Part shown: one piece after another, positions 1 to 5,600 of the stretch | Layout: every line of letters starts with the position of its first letter | Numbering within the stretch: position 1 is the stretch's first letter | Origin: an uncultured Campylobacter sp. | GTDB lineage: Bacteria > Campylobacterota > Campylobacteria > Campylobacterales > Campylobacteraceae | Reading direction: 5' to 3' | Assembly: GCF_937997405.1 (NCBI RefSeq) | Contig: NZ_CALKTL010000200.1 | Coordinates: 1-5,600, forward strand | DNA length: 5,600 bases | Notes under the pieces: model-generated | Database searches by the model: none | What the model saw: the letters and a program-made list of their open reading frames with translations, nothing else | What the model was told of the DNA's origin: nothing | Made by a program: the position numbers and the translations under genes

Positions 1-720
1 AATCGCTTGTTGATTACCCTGTGATTCGGCTGTTGCCAAGTGTGATTTTAAACGTCTAACCTCCTGTTCTGCCGCTTCCCGTTGGTTGGAGGTGTAAGTC
101 TCCACCGCACTTTTCACATGTCCCACGGCAGTAGCAATTTGTTGCTGTTCACTTAGGGCTTTGTTGATATCTTTCGGCTTGTCCGTTTGGTTATTCGCTT
201 GGCTTAAGTCGGTGTTGATGCCTAGTTCCAATGCGGTGCTCAAAACGGGGGTCATGTCTTTGTTTAAGAGGATTGTGCCTTCTGTTAGCGTGGCTTTGGT
301 TAGGCTGCTGTCGTGGCTTTGTTGTAACATCGGCAAGCCCGGGCTTAAACCACCACTGCGTTGGCTTGGAATAAAGGTGCTATTTGGGCTGTGCGGTTTG
401 ACTTTTTCTCCCGTTTCGTTATCCACCCATTTGTCTTTGGTTTCTTTGATGTTGCCACTGAGACTCGCGCTCATGGCTTTACTGTCGGATTCGTTTTTGA
501 TGTCTTCAAATGTCAGCGTGTTGGTTTGGAGAAGGCTGTTTTGCGCATTGGTGCTTGCAATAGCGCCACCTTTTAAGTGAACGCTATCCGCATTGATATG
601 ATACCCCCCGTCTTCAGCAAAAATCCCTGCTTGTTCCTTCACTTGTTTTCTCGAGGTTTTGCCACTTGAGGCGTTGCCGTAACCGCTTGCGCTCCAGTTG
701 TTGCCAAAGCCGAATTCCAC
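1..720 (-). CDS. Partial filamentous hemagglutinin/CdiA-type exoprotein, C-terminal part of conserved region
   Basis: Reading leftward from 720, 240 codons are open with no stop, so the frame leaves the window at base 1. Counting from the GTG at 718-720, residues 38-57 (GGYHINADSVHLKGGAIAST) and the following LLQTNTLTFEDIKNES match the repeat pattern of the hemagglutinin-repeat domain of FHA/CdiA proteins (beta-helix, 'GGAIAST...L.T..L.F.DI.N.S'). Residues 141-155 (TKATLTEGTILLNKD) and the Gln/Ala-rich helical stretch at 171-240 resemble the segment that follows these repeats, before the C-terminal variable or toxin part. In the family such proteins are exported by a TpsB/CdiB partner and act in adhesion or contact-dependent inhibition. 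There is no signal peptide, ATG or spaced ribosome binding site: an in-frame TAG sits at 757-759, and the GTG at 718-720 has AAGGA almost touching it. The piece is therefore truncated at its 5' end. Composition suggests Pasteurellaceae rather than Campylobacter origin. The family call is fairly sure; expression here is doubtful. Confidence 0.75.
   Translation of the reverse strand, partial: MEFGFGNNWSASGYGNASSGKTSRKQVKEQAGIFAEDGGYHINADSVHLKGGAIASTNAQNSLLQTNTLTFEDIKNESDSKAMSASLSGNIKETKDKWVDNETGEKVKPHSPNSTFIPSQRSGGLSPGLPMLQQSHDSSLTKATLTEGTILLNKDMTPVLSTALELGINTDLSQANNQTDKPKDINKALSEQQQIATAVGHVKSAVETYTSNQREAAEQEVRRLKSHLATAESQGNQQAI
104..112 (-). other. Haemophilus-type DNA uptake signal core (AAGTGCGGT)
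   Basis: The minus strand reads AAGTGCGGT exactly, preceded by two further A's (104-114, AAAAGTGCGGT). This is the core uptake signal sequence of the Haemophilus influenzae/Aggregatibacter subclade of Pasteurellaceae. It lies inside the hemagglutinin frame, encoding part of K-S-A-V. The AT-rich segments that normally follow the core are not evident, so only the core matches. I see no other exact copy on either strand, and none in the Campylobacter-like part. One exact 9-mer in about 720 bases is unlikely but not impossible by chance. Confidence 0.55.
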
Positions 721-735
721 TTCCTTAAAATTTAA
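712..735. other. Junction between hemagglutinin DNA and Campylobacter-type DNA
   Basis: Left of here the DNA encodes a Pasteurellaceae-like hemagglutinin; right of here it is the 3' end of a complete permease gene (stop codon at 732-734). On the minus strand the permease stop is followed by TTTTAAGGAA, which looks like a Campylobacter ribosome binding site for a next gene, but hemagglutinin coding sequence follows instead of a start. AAATTT occurs at least 25 times by eye in 721-5600 and not once in 1-720. No insertion-sequence end, tRNA or direct repeat is visible at the join. A GAATTC hexamer lies at 712-717. The exact breakpoint cannot be fixed to the base. Confidence 0.6.
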
Positions 736-2027
736 TGCATCAAAAATACTAAAACGCTAATCGCGCCAAGCGTCAAAACGCCGAAATTTAAATCTTTTAT
801 CCTGCGCTGAGCAAGCCTAACTACGATATATGCGATGAAACCGAAGCTTAAGCCGTTGGTGATCGAGTAGGTAAAAGGCATCAAAAATACTATAAAAAAC
901 GCAGGGATTAGAATTCCTGCGTCGCTATAATCGATCTTGCCAAGCTCACTAAACATCAAAACCCCGACCATTACGAGAATCGGGTAGATCGCATTTGCCG
1001 GGATCGCCTTAAATAGCGGCAGCATAAACAGCGTCAGCACGAAAAACATAGCGCAAAATACCGCGGTAAGTCCCGTGCGACCGCCCGCCTCCACGCCGCT
1101 GGCGCTCTCGGCAAACGCAGTAACCGTACTCGTTCCTATAACGGCTCCCGCAACGCTGCCTATCGCATCGGAGGTTAAATTTCTAGATAGTTTTTTCATT
1201 CCGTCTTTGCTGTTCTCTCCAAAAAGCCCCGCGCGGTTTCCTACGCCGGTTAGAGTGCCGATGCTATCGAATAGATGCGTAACGAAAAATGTGATTATAA
1301 AAGGCACGAACGCAAGCTTCAGCGCTCCGGGGATATCTAGCTTAGCAAATATCGGCGTTATGCCGCTTGGCGCGCTTACTATGCCATGTGGTGCGGGCGA
1401 AATTCCAGCCACCCACGCAACGCACGAAGTAATCAAAATGCTTAAGATAAACGCCGCCTTGATTCTAAGCACGAAGAGCACCAGCACGACTGCTAAGCCT
1501 AAAATTCCAAGTAAAACGTTTAGATCTTTTAAATTTCCTAAAGTTACTAGCGTCGCCTGACTAGGCGCGATGACACCCATCTGCTTAAGTCCGATGAAGC
1601 AGATGAAAGCCCCAATACCCGCACTTATTGCGCGACGCAGATCAAGTGGGATAGATTTGATAACCCAAACGCGAAAGTTCGTAAACGAAAGCACGGTAAA
1701 AAGCGCCCCGCTTATCGCTACGATGCCAAGTGCACTCTGCCACGGCATCTTCGCATCCACGCACAACGCAAAGGTAAAATACGCATTTAGCCCCATGCCG
1801 ACGCTAAGCGCTACGGGAGTATTTGCAAAGAGCCCATTAAATAACGTCGCGATTATCGTAATAAGCGCGGTTGCCGTAACCAGCGCATCAAACGGCATAC
1901 CTGCGATGCTCATAATATTTGCATTCACGGGCACAATGTAAATCATCGCCAAAAACGTAGTAAGTCCCGCAATAAGCTCCTGCCTTACCGACGTTTTTGC
2001 TGCGGCGAGATGAAAGAATTTTTCCAC
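732..2027 (-). CDS. NCS2 family (AzgA-like) purine/nucleobase permease
   Basis: This is a 431-residue inner-membrane protein of the nucleobase-cation symporter-2 superfamily, AzgA-like branch, whose members take up adenine, guanine or hypoxanthine with protons. Hydrophobic segments fill the chain, consistent with the 12-14 helices of the fold. Family hallmarks: the N-terminal VRQELIAGLTTFLAMIYI (14-31); NTPVALSVGMGLNAYF (69-84), matching the usual P-x-A-L-x-x-G-M-G-L-N-A-Y-F; HLFDSIGTLTGVGNRAGL (251-268); and GTSTVTAFAESASGVEAGG (298-316), which carries the conserved Glu of the ESA motif, followed by RTGLTAV. Length is normal for the family and the C-terminus looks natural. The start is GTG at 2025-2027, chosen because AGGAGG sits 5 bases upstream and residues 2-30 align with family N-termini. 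It begins 18 bases after mqnE ends and is probably co-transcribed. Substrate cannot be told from sequence; adenine or hypoxanthine/guanine are most likely. The DNA just past its stop appears foreign, so its native downstream neighbour and terminator are missing. Confidence 0.93.
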   Translation of the reverse strand: MEKFFHLAAAKTSVRQELIAGLTTFLAMIYIVPVNANIMSIAGMPFDALVTATALITIIATLFNGLFANTPVALSVGMGLNAYFTFALCVDAKMPWQSALGIVAISGALFTVLSFTNFRVWVIKSIPLDLRRAISAGIGAFICFIGLKQMGVIAPSQATLVTLGNLKDLNVLLGILGLAVVLVLFVLRIKAAFILSILITSCVAWVAGISPAPHGIVSAPSGITPIFAKLDIPGALKLAFVPFIITFFVTHLFDSIGTLTGVGNRAGLFGENSKDGMKKLSRNLTSDAIGSVAGAVIGTSTVTAFAESASGVEAGGRTGLTAVFCAMFFVLTLFMLPLFKAIPANAIYPILVMVGVLMFSELGKIDYSDAGILIPAFFIVFLMPFTYSITNGLSFGFIAYIVVRLAQRRIKDLNFGVLTLGAISVLVFLMH

Positions 2028-2032
2028 TTGCT

Positions 2033-2038
2033 CCTCCT
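2033..2038 (-). promoter_or_regulatory. Ribosome binding site of the permease gene
   Basis: The minus strand reads AAAGGAGGAG from 2040 to 2031. AGGAGG (2038-2033) is a full Shine-Dalgarno match and stands 5 bases before the GTG at 2027-2025. It decides in favour of this GTG start. It is much stronger than the site in front of mqnE and lies wholly in the 18-base gap between the two genes, suggesting the second gene of the operon is translated efficiently on its own. Confidence 0.8.
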
Positions 2039-2045
2039 TTAGAAT

Positions 2046-3128
2046 TTATTCGTAAATTTCGATCTGATTATATAAGCTGTCGCGCTCTACGGGCACAAAG
2101 CCTGCGGTGCTGATCATATCGATAAAATCGCGCTTGCTCTGCCCTTTTTTGCTGCTGGCGCCGGCGCTGCTTTGAATGCTTTCGTTTTCGATCGTGCCGT
2201 CAAGATCGTCCGCGCCGAAATCCTGCGCCACAAGAGCTAAGCTTAGCGTCGAGGTCGCCCAATACGCCTTGATATGCGCGACGTTGTCGAGCAAAATTCT
2301 ACTAATCGCGATAGTTTTTAAAATTTCGACCGAGCCCAAAAAGCCCTTCACATCCAGGTAGTTATTCTCGCGCTGATACACGAGCGGGATGAAGGCGTTG
2401 AAACCGCCGCCGTTAGTGCGAGAGCGGCTCTCATCTTGCAGCGCGCGGATGCGCAAGATGTGATCGATGCGGTGAGCGCGGCTTTCGATATGACCAAAGA
2501 GCATCGTGGCGTTGCTCTGACGCCCGCGTGCATGCCACAGCGAGTGGATACGTAGCCACTGCTCGCTTGAGACCTTGCCTTTGCAAATTTTATCGCGCAC
2601 GTCCTCGTCAAAAATTTCAGCGCCGCCGCCGGGCATCGAATCCACGCCGCTTTGTATCATCAGCTCTATCGTCTCCTCGTAGCTCATCTTCCACTTTCGC
2701 CGCCAGTAATCGATCTCCGCCGCGGTCATCGCCTTGATATGCACAAGCGGATATTTTTGCTTTATCGCTTTAAAAATTCCCAAATATTGCTGCGGCGTAA
2801 CGAATGGATTGTGCGAGCTTACGATATGAATCTCCTTCGTTCCTCGTGCTACCGTCTCGTCCACGATACGCATGATCTCATCATCGCTCATCGTATAGGC
2901 GTTTTCGTTCTTGCGGTGCGCCGAAAATGCGCAAAATTTACAGGTATCTGCGCATAAATTCGAAGGATTGATATGACGATTTGCGTTGAAATAGACGTTT
3001 TTGCCGTTTTTTTCTTTGCGAATAGCAAAGGCGAATTTGCCCAGATCGAAAAGGTCCAAATCCCATAATTTCACGCCGTCTTCGTAATTTAATCTCTCGC
3101 CGCTTTGTAGTTTTTCTAAAATTTCCAT
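2046..3128 (-). CDS. mqnE: Aminofutalosine synthase (radical SAM), menaquinone biosynthesis
   Basis: MqnE is the radical-SAM enzyme of the futalosine menaquinone route. It joins the adenosyl group of SAM to the MqnA product (3-[(1-carboxyvinyl)oxy]benzoate) to give 6-amino-6-deoxyfutalosine in the cytoplasm. The 360-residue product has the radical-SAM cluster motif CADTCKFC with Cys59, Cys63 and Cys66, preceded by NANRHINPSNL. It also has HIVSSHNP (101-108), KAMTAAEIDYW (132-142), SMPGGGAEIF (164-173), SNATMLFGHIE (205-215) and NAFIPL (244-249). Together these favour MqnE over the paralogous MqnC, which lacks this HINPSN/SHNP pattern. Between LQDE and GGF, where family members usually read QDETGGF, there are several extra residues (about 234-241, SRSRTNGG). 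The C-terminal part (about 315-335) is a Ser/Lys-rich linker. The ATG at 3126-3128 is the natural start, with only a weak GGGA site upstream. It heads a two-gene unit with the permease. Campylobacters lack the classical Men pathway and depend on this route. Confidence 0.92.
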   Translation of the reverse strand: MEILEKLQSGERLNYEDGVKLWDLDLFDLGKFAFAIRKEKNGKNVYFNANRHINPSNLCADTCKFCAFSAHRKNENAYTMSDDEIMRIVDETVARGTKEIHIVSSHNPFVTPQQYLGIFKAIKQKYPLVHIKAMTAAEIDYWRRKWKMSYEETIELMIQSGVDSMPGGGAEIFDEDVRDKICKGKVSSEQWLRIHSLWHARGRQSNATMLFGHIESRAHRIDHILRIRALQDESRSRTNGGGFNAFIPLVYQRENNYLDVKGFLGSVEILKTIAISRILLDNVAHIKAYWATSTLSLALVAQDFGADDLDGTIENESIQSSAGASSKKGQSKRDFIDMISTAGFVPVERDSLYNQIEIYE

Positions 3129-3155
3129 CGATTTCCCAAGCCAAATTTTGTGCTA

Positions 3156-3161
3156 ATTATA
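3156..3161 (-). promoter_or_regulatory. Probable -10 box of the mqnE-permease operon
   Basis: The minus strand reads TTATATAAT, ending in a perfect TATAAT at 3161-3156, about 28 bases upstream of the mqnE start. Transcription would begin near 3149, giving a leader of about 20 bases. There is no -35 box at the usual spacing, only an A/T-rich stretch, which is normal for sigma-70 promoters in Campylobacter. No operator or riboswitch is visible. Confidence 0.55.
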
Positions 3162-3220
3162 TAATTTTTTGCTTACAAAACGGATAAGCGGACTAAATTT
3201 AGAGCCGAATTTCGTTAATT

Positions 3221-3239
3221 TAAAATAGCGTAGTAAAAT
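3221..3239 (+). promoter_or_regulatory. Probable glmS promoter region with two TAAAAT boxes
   Basis: TAAAAT occurs twice on the plus strand, at 3221-3226 and 3234-3239, each a 5-of-6 match to the -10 consensus. The second would start transcription near 3246, leaving a leader of about 24 bases; the first would give about 37. No clear -35 box is present, as is usual in Campylobacter. Which box is used cannot be told from sequence. The leader is far too short for a glmS ribozyme. Confidence 0.4.
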
Positions 3240-3257
3240 GGGCGCCAAATTTTAAAT

Positions 3258-3262
3258 AAGGA
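3258..3262 (+). promoter_or_regulatory. Ribosome binding site of glmS
   Basis: AAGGA within AAGGAAAG stands 7 bases before the ATG at 3270-3272. It supports that start, which places the catalytic cysteine at position 2, as the enzyme requires after removal of the initiator Met. Confidence 0.75.
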
Positions 3263-3269
3263 AAGCAAA

Positions 3270-5087
3270 ATGTGTGGAATCGTAGGCTACATCGGAAATG
3301 AAGAGAAGAAAAAAATCATAATAAACGGACTTAAGGAACTCGAGTATCGCGGATATGACAGCGCTGGGCTTGCCGTGATGGACGAGAGTGCGAATATAAA
3401 GTACTTCAAAGCGGTCGGCAAGCTAAATAATCTCGAAGAAAAGATGAAAGATTTCACTTCGCAAGGCTTTGGCGTTGCGATCGGACATACTCGCTGGGCG
3501 ACGCACGGAAAGCCCACCGAGCTTAACGCGCATCCGCATTTTGGAGATTTTAGCTTCGTCGTGCATAACGGCATCATCGAAAACTACATCGAGCTAAAGG
3601 ACGAGCTCGAAGCGGACGGCGTGAAATTTTTAAGCCAGACCGATACCGAAGTAATCGTGCATCTTTTTGAAAAAAATTTCAAGGCTAGTAACGACGCATT
3701 TAAGGCATATGAAGCTACAATTAAACGACTAAAAGGCGCATACGCTACGCTCTTAATCACCAAGGCAGCACCCGGAGAAATTTTCTTTGCTAAAAACGCA
3801 GCTCCGCTGATCGTCGCAAAAAACGATAAAAACGAAATTTTCTTTAGCTCCTCAGACGCCCCCCTCATCGGGCTTGCAAATACGGCTGCGTATCTGGATG
3901 ATCAAATTTACGGCGTTGCAAAGCTTGGGCAAATCGACATTTTTAAAAACTCTAAACCGCATAATTGCGCCTTTAGTGAGCTTCCGAAAGATAAAGGCTA
4001 CGCGCAAAAAGAGGGCTTTAGATTTTTTATGGAAAAAGAAATTTACGAGCAAGCGCAAGTCGTAACCGAAGCGATGATGGGGCGCGTGATCAAGGGCGGC
4101 AAGATAAAATTTGACGAGCTTGACGAGGCGCTGTTTGAGGGTATCGACGAGGTAGTCTTATGCGCCTGCGGTACGAGCTATCACGCCGCGCTCGTAAGCT
4201 CGTATCTTTTCGAACGCATCGCTAAAATCCGCACAAAAGTGGAAGTCGCCAGCGAATTCCGCTACAAGGAGCCATTTTTAAACAGGAATTCCTTATTTAT
4301 CGTGATCTCGCAAAGCGGCGAGACCGCCGACACCTTAGAGGCGTTGCACATCGCTAAAAAAGCCGGCCTTAGGACGCTTGCGATCTGCAACGTCGATAAC
4401 AGCTCGATCGTGCGCATGGCAGGCAGCGTGATCCTCACCCGCGCAGGCATCGAAAAGGGCGTAGCCTCCACGAAAGCTTTTGCGACGCAGGTTATGGTGC
4501 TATGGATGTTCGTCGTGTATCTTGCAAATCTGCGCGAAGTCATCTCGGCGCGCACGAATTCCGCTGAAATTTCGGCGATGCTTCATATCCCGCAAATTTT
4601 AAAGATTAAGGACGGCTTGCAGGATAAAATTTACCGCATGAGTAAACACTATCTGCACGGACACGGCTTTTTCTTTATCGGGCGCGATATTTTCTATCCG
4701 CTCGCTCTTGAGGGCGCGCTCAAGCTCAAAGAGATCTCATATCTGCACGCGGAAGGCTATCCGAGCGGCGAGATGAAGCACGGGCCGATCGCACTTGCCG
4801 ATTCTAATCTCTTTACGGTTGCGCTGATGCCTAAAAATACGCTTTATGAAAAAACCAAAAGCAACGTTGAAGAGCTTGCCGCGCGCGATGCATATATTTT
4901 AGCTATCAGCCCGGAAGAGCCCGAGATCGCGGATGATTTTATCAAAACAAGCGAGCAGAGCCACGCGATGAGCGAGTTTTTTGAGATGATGATAATTTTA
5001 CAAATTCTAGCTCTTGAAATCTCCGTCAGACTTGGCAATGACGTGGATATGCCGCGAAATTTAGCCAAAAGCGTCACCGTAGAATAA
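3270..5087 (+). CDS. glmS: Glutamine--fructose-6-phosphate aminotransferase (isomerizing)
   Basis: GlmS makes glucosamine-6-phosphate from fructose-6-phosphate and glutamine in the cytoplasm. This is the entry step to UDP-GlcNAc for peptidoglycan and lipooligosaccharide. The 605-residue product is close to the roughly 609 of E. coli. The N-terminal class-II glutamine amidotransferase domain (about 2-220) begins MCGIVGYIG with nucleophile Cys2 and has YRGYDSAGLA (27-36), GHTRWATHG (72-80) and HNGIIENY (99-106). Two sugar-isomerase (SIS) domains follow: CGTSYHAAL (300-308), SQSGETADT (347-355) and the STKAF loop (400-404) in the first; EGALKLKEISY (481-491) and GEMKHGPIAL (500-509, with His504) in the second. 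The tail ends AKSVTVE, the invariant C-terminus that closes over the active site. No key residue is missing. It is transcribed divergently from mqnE. No shared operon with the next gene is certain, though the 60-base gap lacks a convincing terminator. Confidence 0.97.
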   Translation: MCGIVGYIGNEEKKKIIINGLKELEYRGYDSAGLAVMDESANIKYFKAVGKLNNLEEKMKDFTSQGFGVAIGHTRWATHGKPTELNAHPHFGDFSFVVHNGIIENYIELKDELEADGVKFLSQTDTEVIVHLFEKNFKASNDAFKAYEATIKRLKGAYATLLITKAAPGEIFFAKNAAPLIVAKNDKNEIFFSSSDAPLIGLANTAAYLDDQIYGVAKLGQIDIFKNSKPHNCAFSELPKDKGYAQKEGFRFFMEKEIYEQAQVVTEAMMGRVIKGGKIKFDELDEALFEGIDEVVLCACGTSYHAALVSSYLFERIAKIRTKVEVASEFRYKEPFLNRNSLFIVISQSGETADTLEALHIAKKAGLRTLAICNVDNSSIVRMAGSVILTRAGIEKGVASTKAFATQVMVLWMFVVYLANLREVISARTNSAEISAMLHIPQILKIKDGLQDKIYRMSKHYLHGHGFFFIGRDIFYPLALEGALKLKEISYLHAEGYPSGEMKHGPIALADSNLFTVALMPKNTLYEKTKSNVEELAARDAYILAISPEEPEIADDFIKTSEQSHAMSEFFEMMIILQILALEISVRLGNDVDMPRNLAKSVTVE

Positions 5088-5090
5088 TCG

Positions 5091-5130
5091 TTTTTTAAGT
5101 TCATTTTGACTAATATTTCTCATTAAAAAA
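5091..5130. repeat. AT-only inverted repeat downstream of glmS
   Basis: TTTTTTAA at 5091-5098 is the exact reverse complement of TTAAAAAA at 5123-5130, with a 24-base loop. It starts 3 bases after the glmS stop. With no G or C pairs the hairpin would be weak. It could be a poor terminator, or just AT-rich spacer and upstream promoter DNA of the next gene. I favour the latter. Confidence 0.25.
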
Positions 5131-5132
5131 TC

Positions 5133-5137
5133 GGGGA
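5133..5137 (+). promoter_or_regulatory. Probable ribosome binding site of the downstream unknown gene
   Basis: GGGGA at 5133-5137 lies 10 bases before the ATG at 5148-5150. Spacing is slightly long, but it is the only G-rich run ahead of the frame and supports this start. Confidence 0.45.
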
Positions 5138-5147
5138 ATGTTAGTAT

Positions 5148-5600
5148 ATGAGACTTATCGGATTTATCAGAGGTGAAAATGTCATAGTCGCCACGGGCGG
5201 GGTCGAGTATAGCTACGAAATGCTAGGCGAGCGCGATCCTAGCCTAACCGACGGCGATGAGGTAAGCTTCGACACGCTAGCATCCAGCGCGATAAATATA
5301 AAGCGCGTCGAGGGCTCTAAATCCAAAGACCGTGTAGCGCAAAAAGTAACCCCACAGCCAAAAGAAGCTGCAAAGCAAAACAATGAAATTTTTGGCGATA
5401 AGAATTCTGCAGAAAATAATATATCCGAAGCGCCATTTATTCAAAGTTCTACCGAAAATATTGCAAACGATATATCTGCCGTAAAAGAAACGAAGGTCGC
5501 AAAAAAATTTAATAAATTTAAATTTAACCGCAAAGCCAAGCTTACGAGTGCAAAAAAACCGAAATTCTTTGGATTTGAGTTCGTCCAAACAGACGACCTA
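5148..5600 (+). CDS. Hypothetical protein, N-terminal part; small beta-rich domain plus lysine-rich region
   Basis: An open frame of 151 codons starts at the ATG at 5148 and runs off the right edge with no stop, so the gene is incomplete. I do not recognise it by name. Residues 1-54 (beginning MRLIGFIRGENVIVATGG, with DGDEVSF at 35-41 and INIKRVE at 49-55) alternate short hydrophobic strands and turns. The 'DGDEVSFD' plus 'AINIKRV' arrangement recalls small OB-fold or cold-shock-like domains, but nucleic-acid-binding motifs such as KGFGFI are absent. Residues 56-115 are polar, rich in Lys, Asn, Ser and Glu, and probably disordered. Residues 113-140 are strongly basic with many Lys and Phe. 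The DNA becomes more AT-rich from about 5360. It follows glmS by 60 bases in the same direction and could be read through from it. No signal peptide or membrane segment appears in the visible part. That it is coding is likely; function is unknown. Confidence 0.7.
   Translation, partial: MRLIGFIRGENVIVATGGVEYSYEMLGERDPSLTDGDEVSFDTLASSAINIKRVEGSKSKDRVAQKVTPQPKEAAKQNNEIFGDKNSAENNISEAPFIQSSTENIANDISAVKETKVAKKFNKFKFNRKAKLTSAKKPKFFGFEFVQTDDL

Noticed and set aside
161..580. A 139-codon plus-strand open frame, hydrophobic and Leu/Ser-rich.
   Set aside because: It lies opposite the hemagglutinin frame, which gives clear family motifs throughout the same bases. The plus-strand product has no recognisable domain and its composition is what the antisense of such coding DNA gives.
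680..690. A second uptake signal of the Actinobacillus pleuropneumoniae type (ACAAGCGGT).
   Set aside because: The minus strand reads GCAAGCGGT, one mismatch from that core, inside coding DNA; too common a near-match to count.
712..717. GAATTC at the junction as evidence of a cloning join.
   Set aside because: It falls in frame within the hemagglutinin coding sequence, and GAATTC also occurs elsewhere in the window (for example in glmS), so one hexamer proves nothing.
1075..1941. Two plus-strand open frames (1075-1560 and 1570-1941) antisense to the permease.
   Set aside because: The minus-strand permease is full length with hallmark motifs over this whole stretch. The antisense frames have no ribosome site or family resemblance.
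3240..3269. A glmS ribozyme/riboswitch in the glmS leader.
   Set aside because: The leader is only about 25-40 bases and the ribozyme needs well over 100 bases; that class is known mainly from Gram-positive bacteria.
5091..5130. A rho-independent terminator after glmS.
   Set aside because: The inverted repeat has no G/C pairs and a 24-base loop, and its T-run is at the 5' arm rather than directly after a stable stem. It is recorded only as a repeat.

Overview
Most of this window (about 735 to 5600) is chromosomal DNA of a Campylobacter-type epsilonproteobacterium. The evidence is the AT-rich intergenic DNA with TATAAT-like -10 boxes, the constant recurrence of AAATTT, the futalosine-route menaquinone gene mqnE, and a GlmS and an NCS2 permease typical of the group. 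Frequent GCG, CGC and GCC codons suggest one of the higher-GC, often oral, Campylobacter species rather than C. jejuni; that species-level reading is inference.

Layout: (1) Positions 1-720, minus strand, hold an open frame of 240 codons without a stop. It encodes the C-terminal part of the conserved region of a filamentous-hemagglutinin/CdiA-type two-partner-secretion exoprotein. It runs off the left edge and has no proper 5' end. Its base texture differs from the rest of the window, and it contains an exact Haemophilus-type DNA uptake core. It therefore looks like Pasteurellaceae DNA. (2) A sharp junction lies at about 712-735, just past the stop codon of the next gene. (3) Positions 732-3128, minus strand: mqnE followed after 18 bases by an NCS2/AzgA-type purine permease, probably one transcript. 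(4) Positions 3129-3269: a divergent promoter region. (5) Positions 3270-5087, plus strand: glmS, full length with all hallmark residues. (6) Positions 5088-5147: a short spacer with an AT-only inverted repeat. (7) Positions 5148-5600, plus strand: the start of an unrecognised gene with a small beta-rich N-terminus and a polar, then lysine-rich, tail; it runs off the right edge.

How the genes fit together: MqnE makes aminofutalosine, from which this pathway releases adenine. A purine permease in the same operon would fit adenine salvage or balancing (inference). GlmS supplies glucosamine-6-phosphate for peptidoglycan and LOS. The main anomaly is the apparent cross-order junction at the left. 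It is either a horizontal transfer between co-resident bacteria or a chimeric assembly/contaminant, and the sequence alone cannot settle which. I found no RNA gene, CRISPR array, insertion sequence or clearly novel system.
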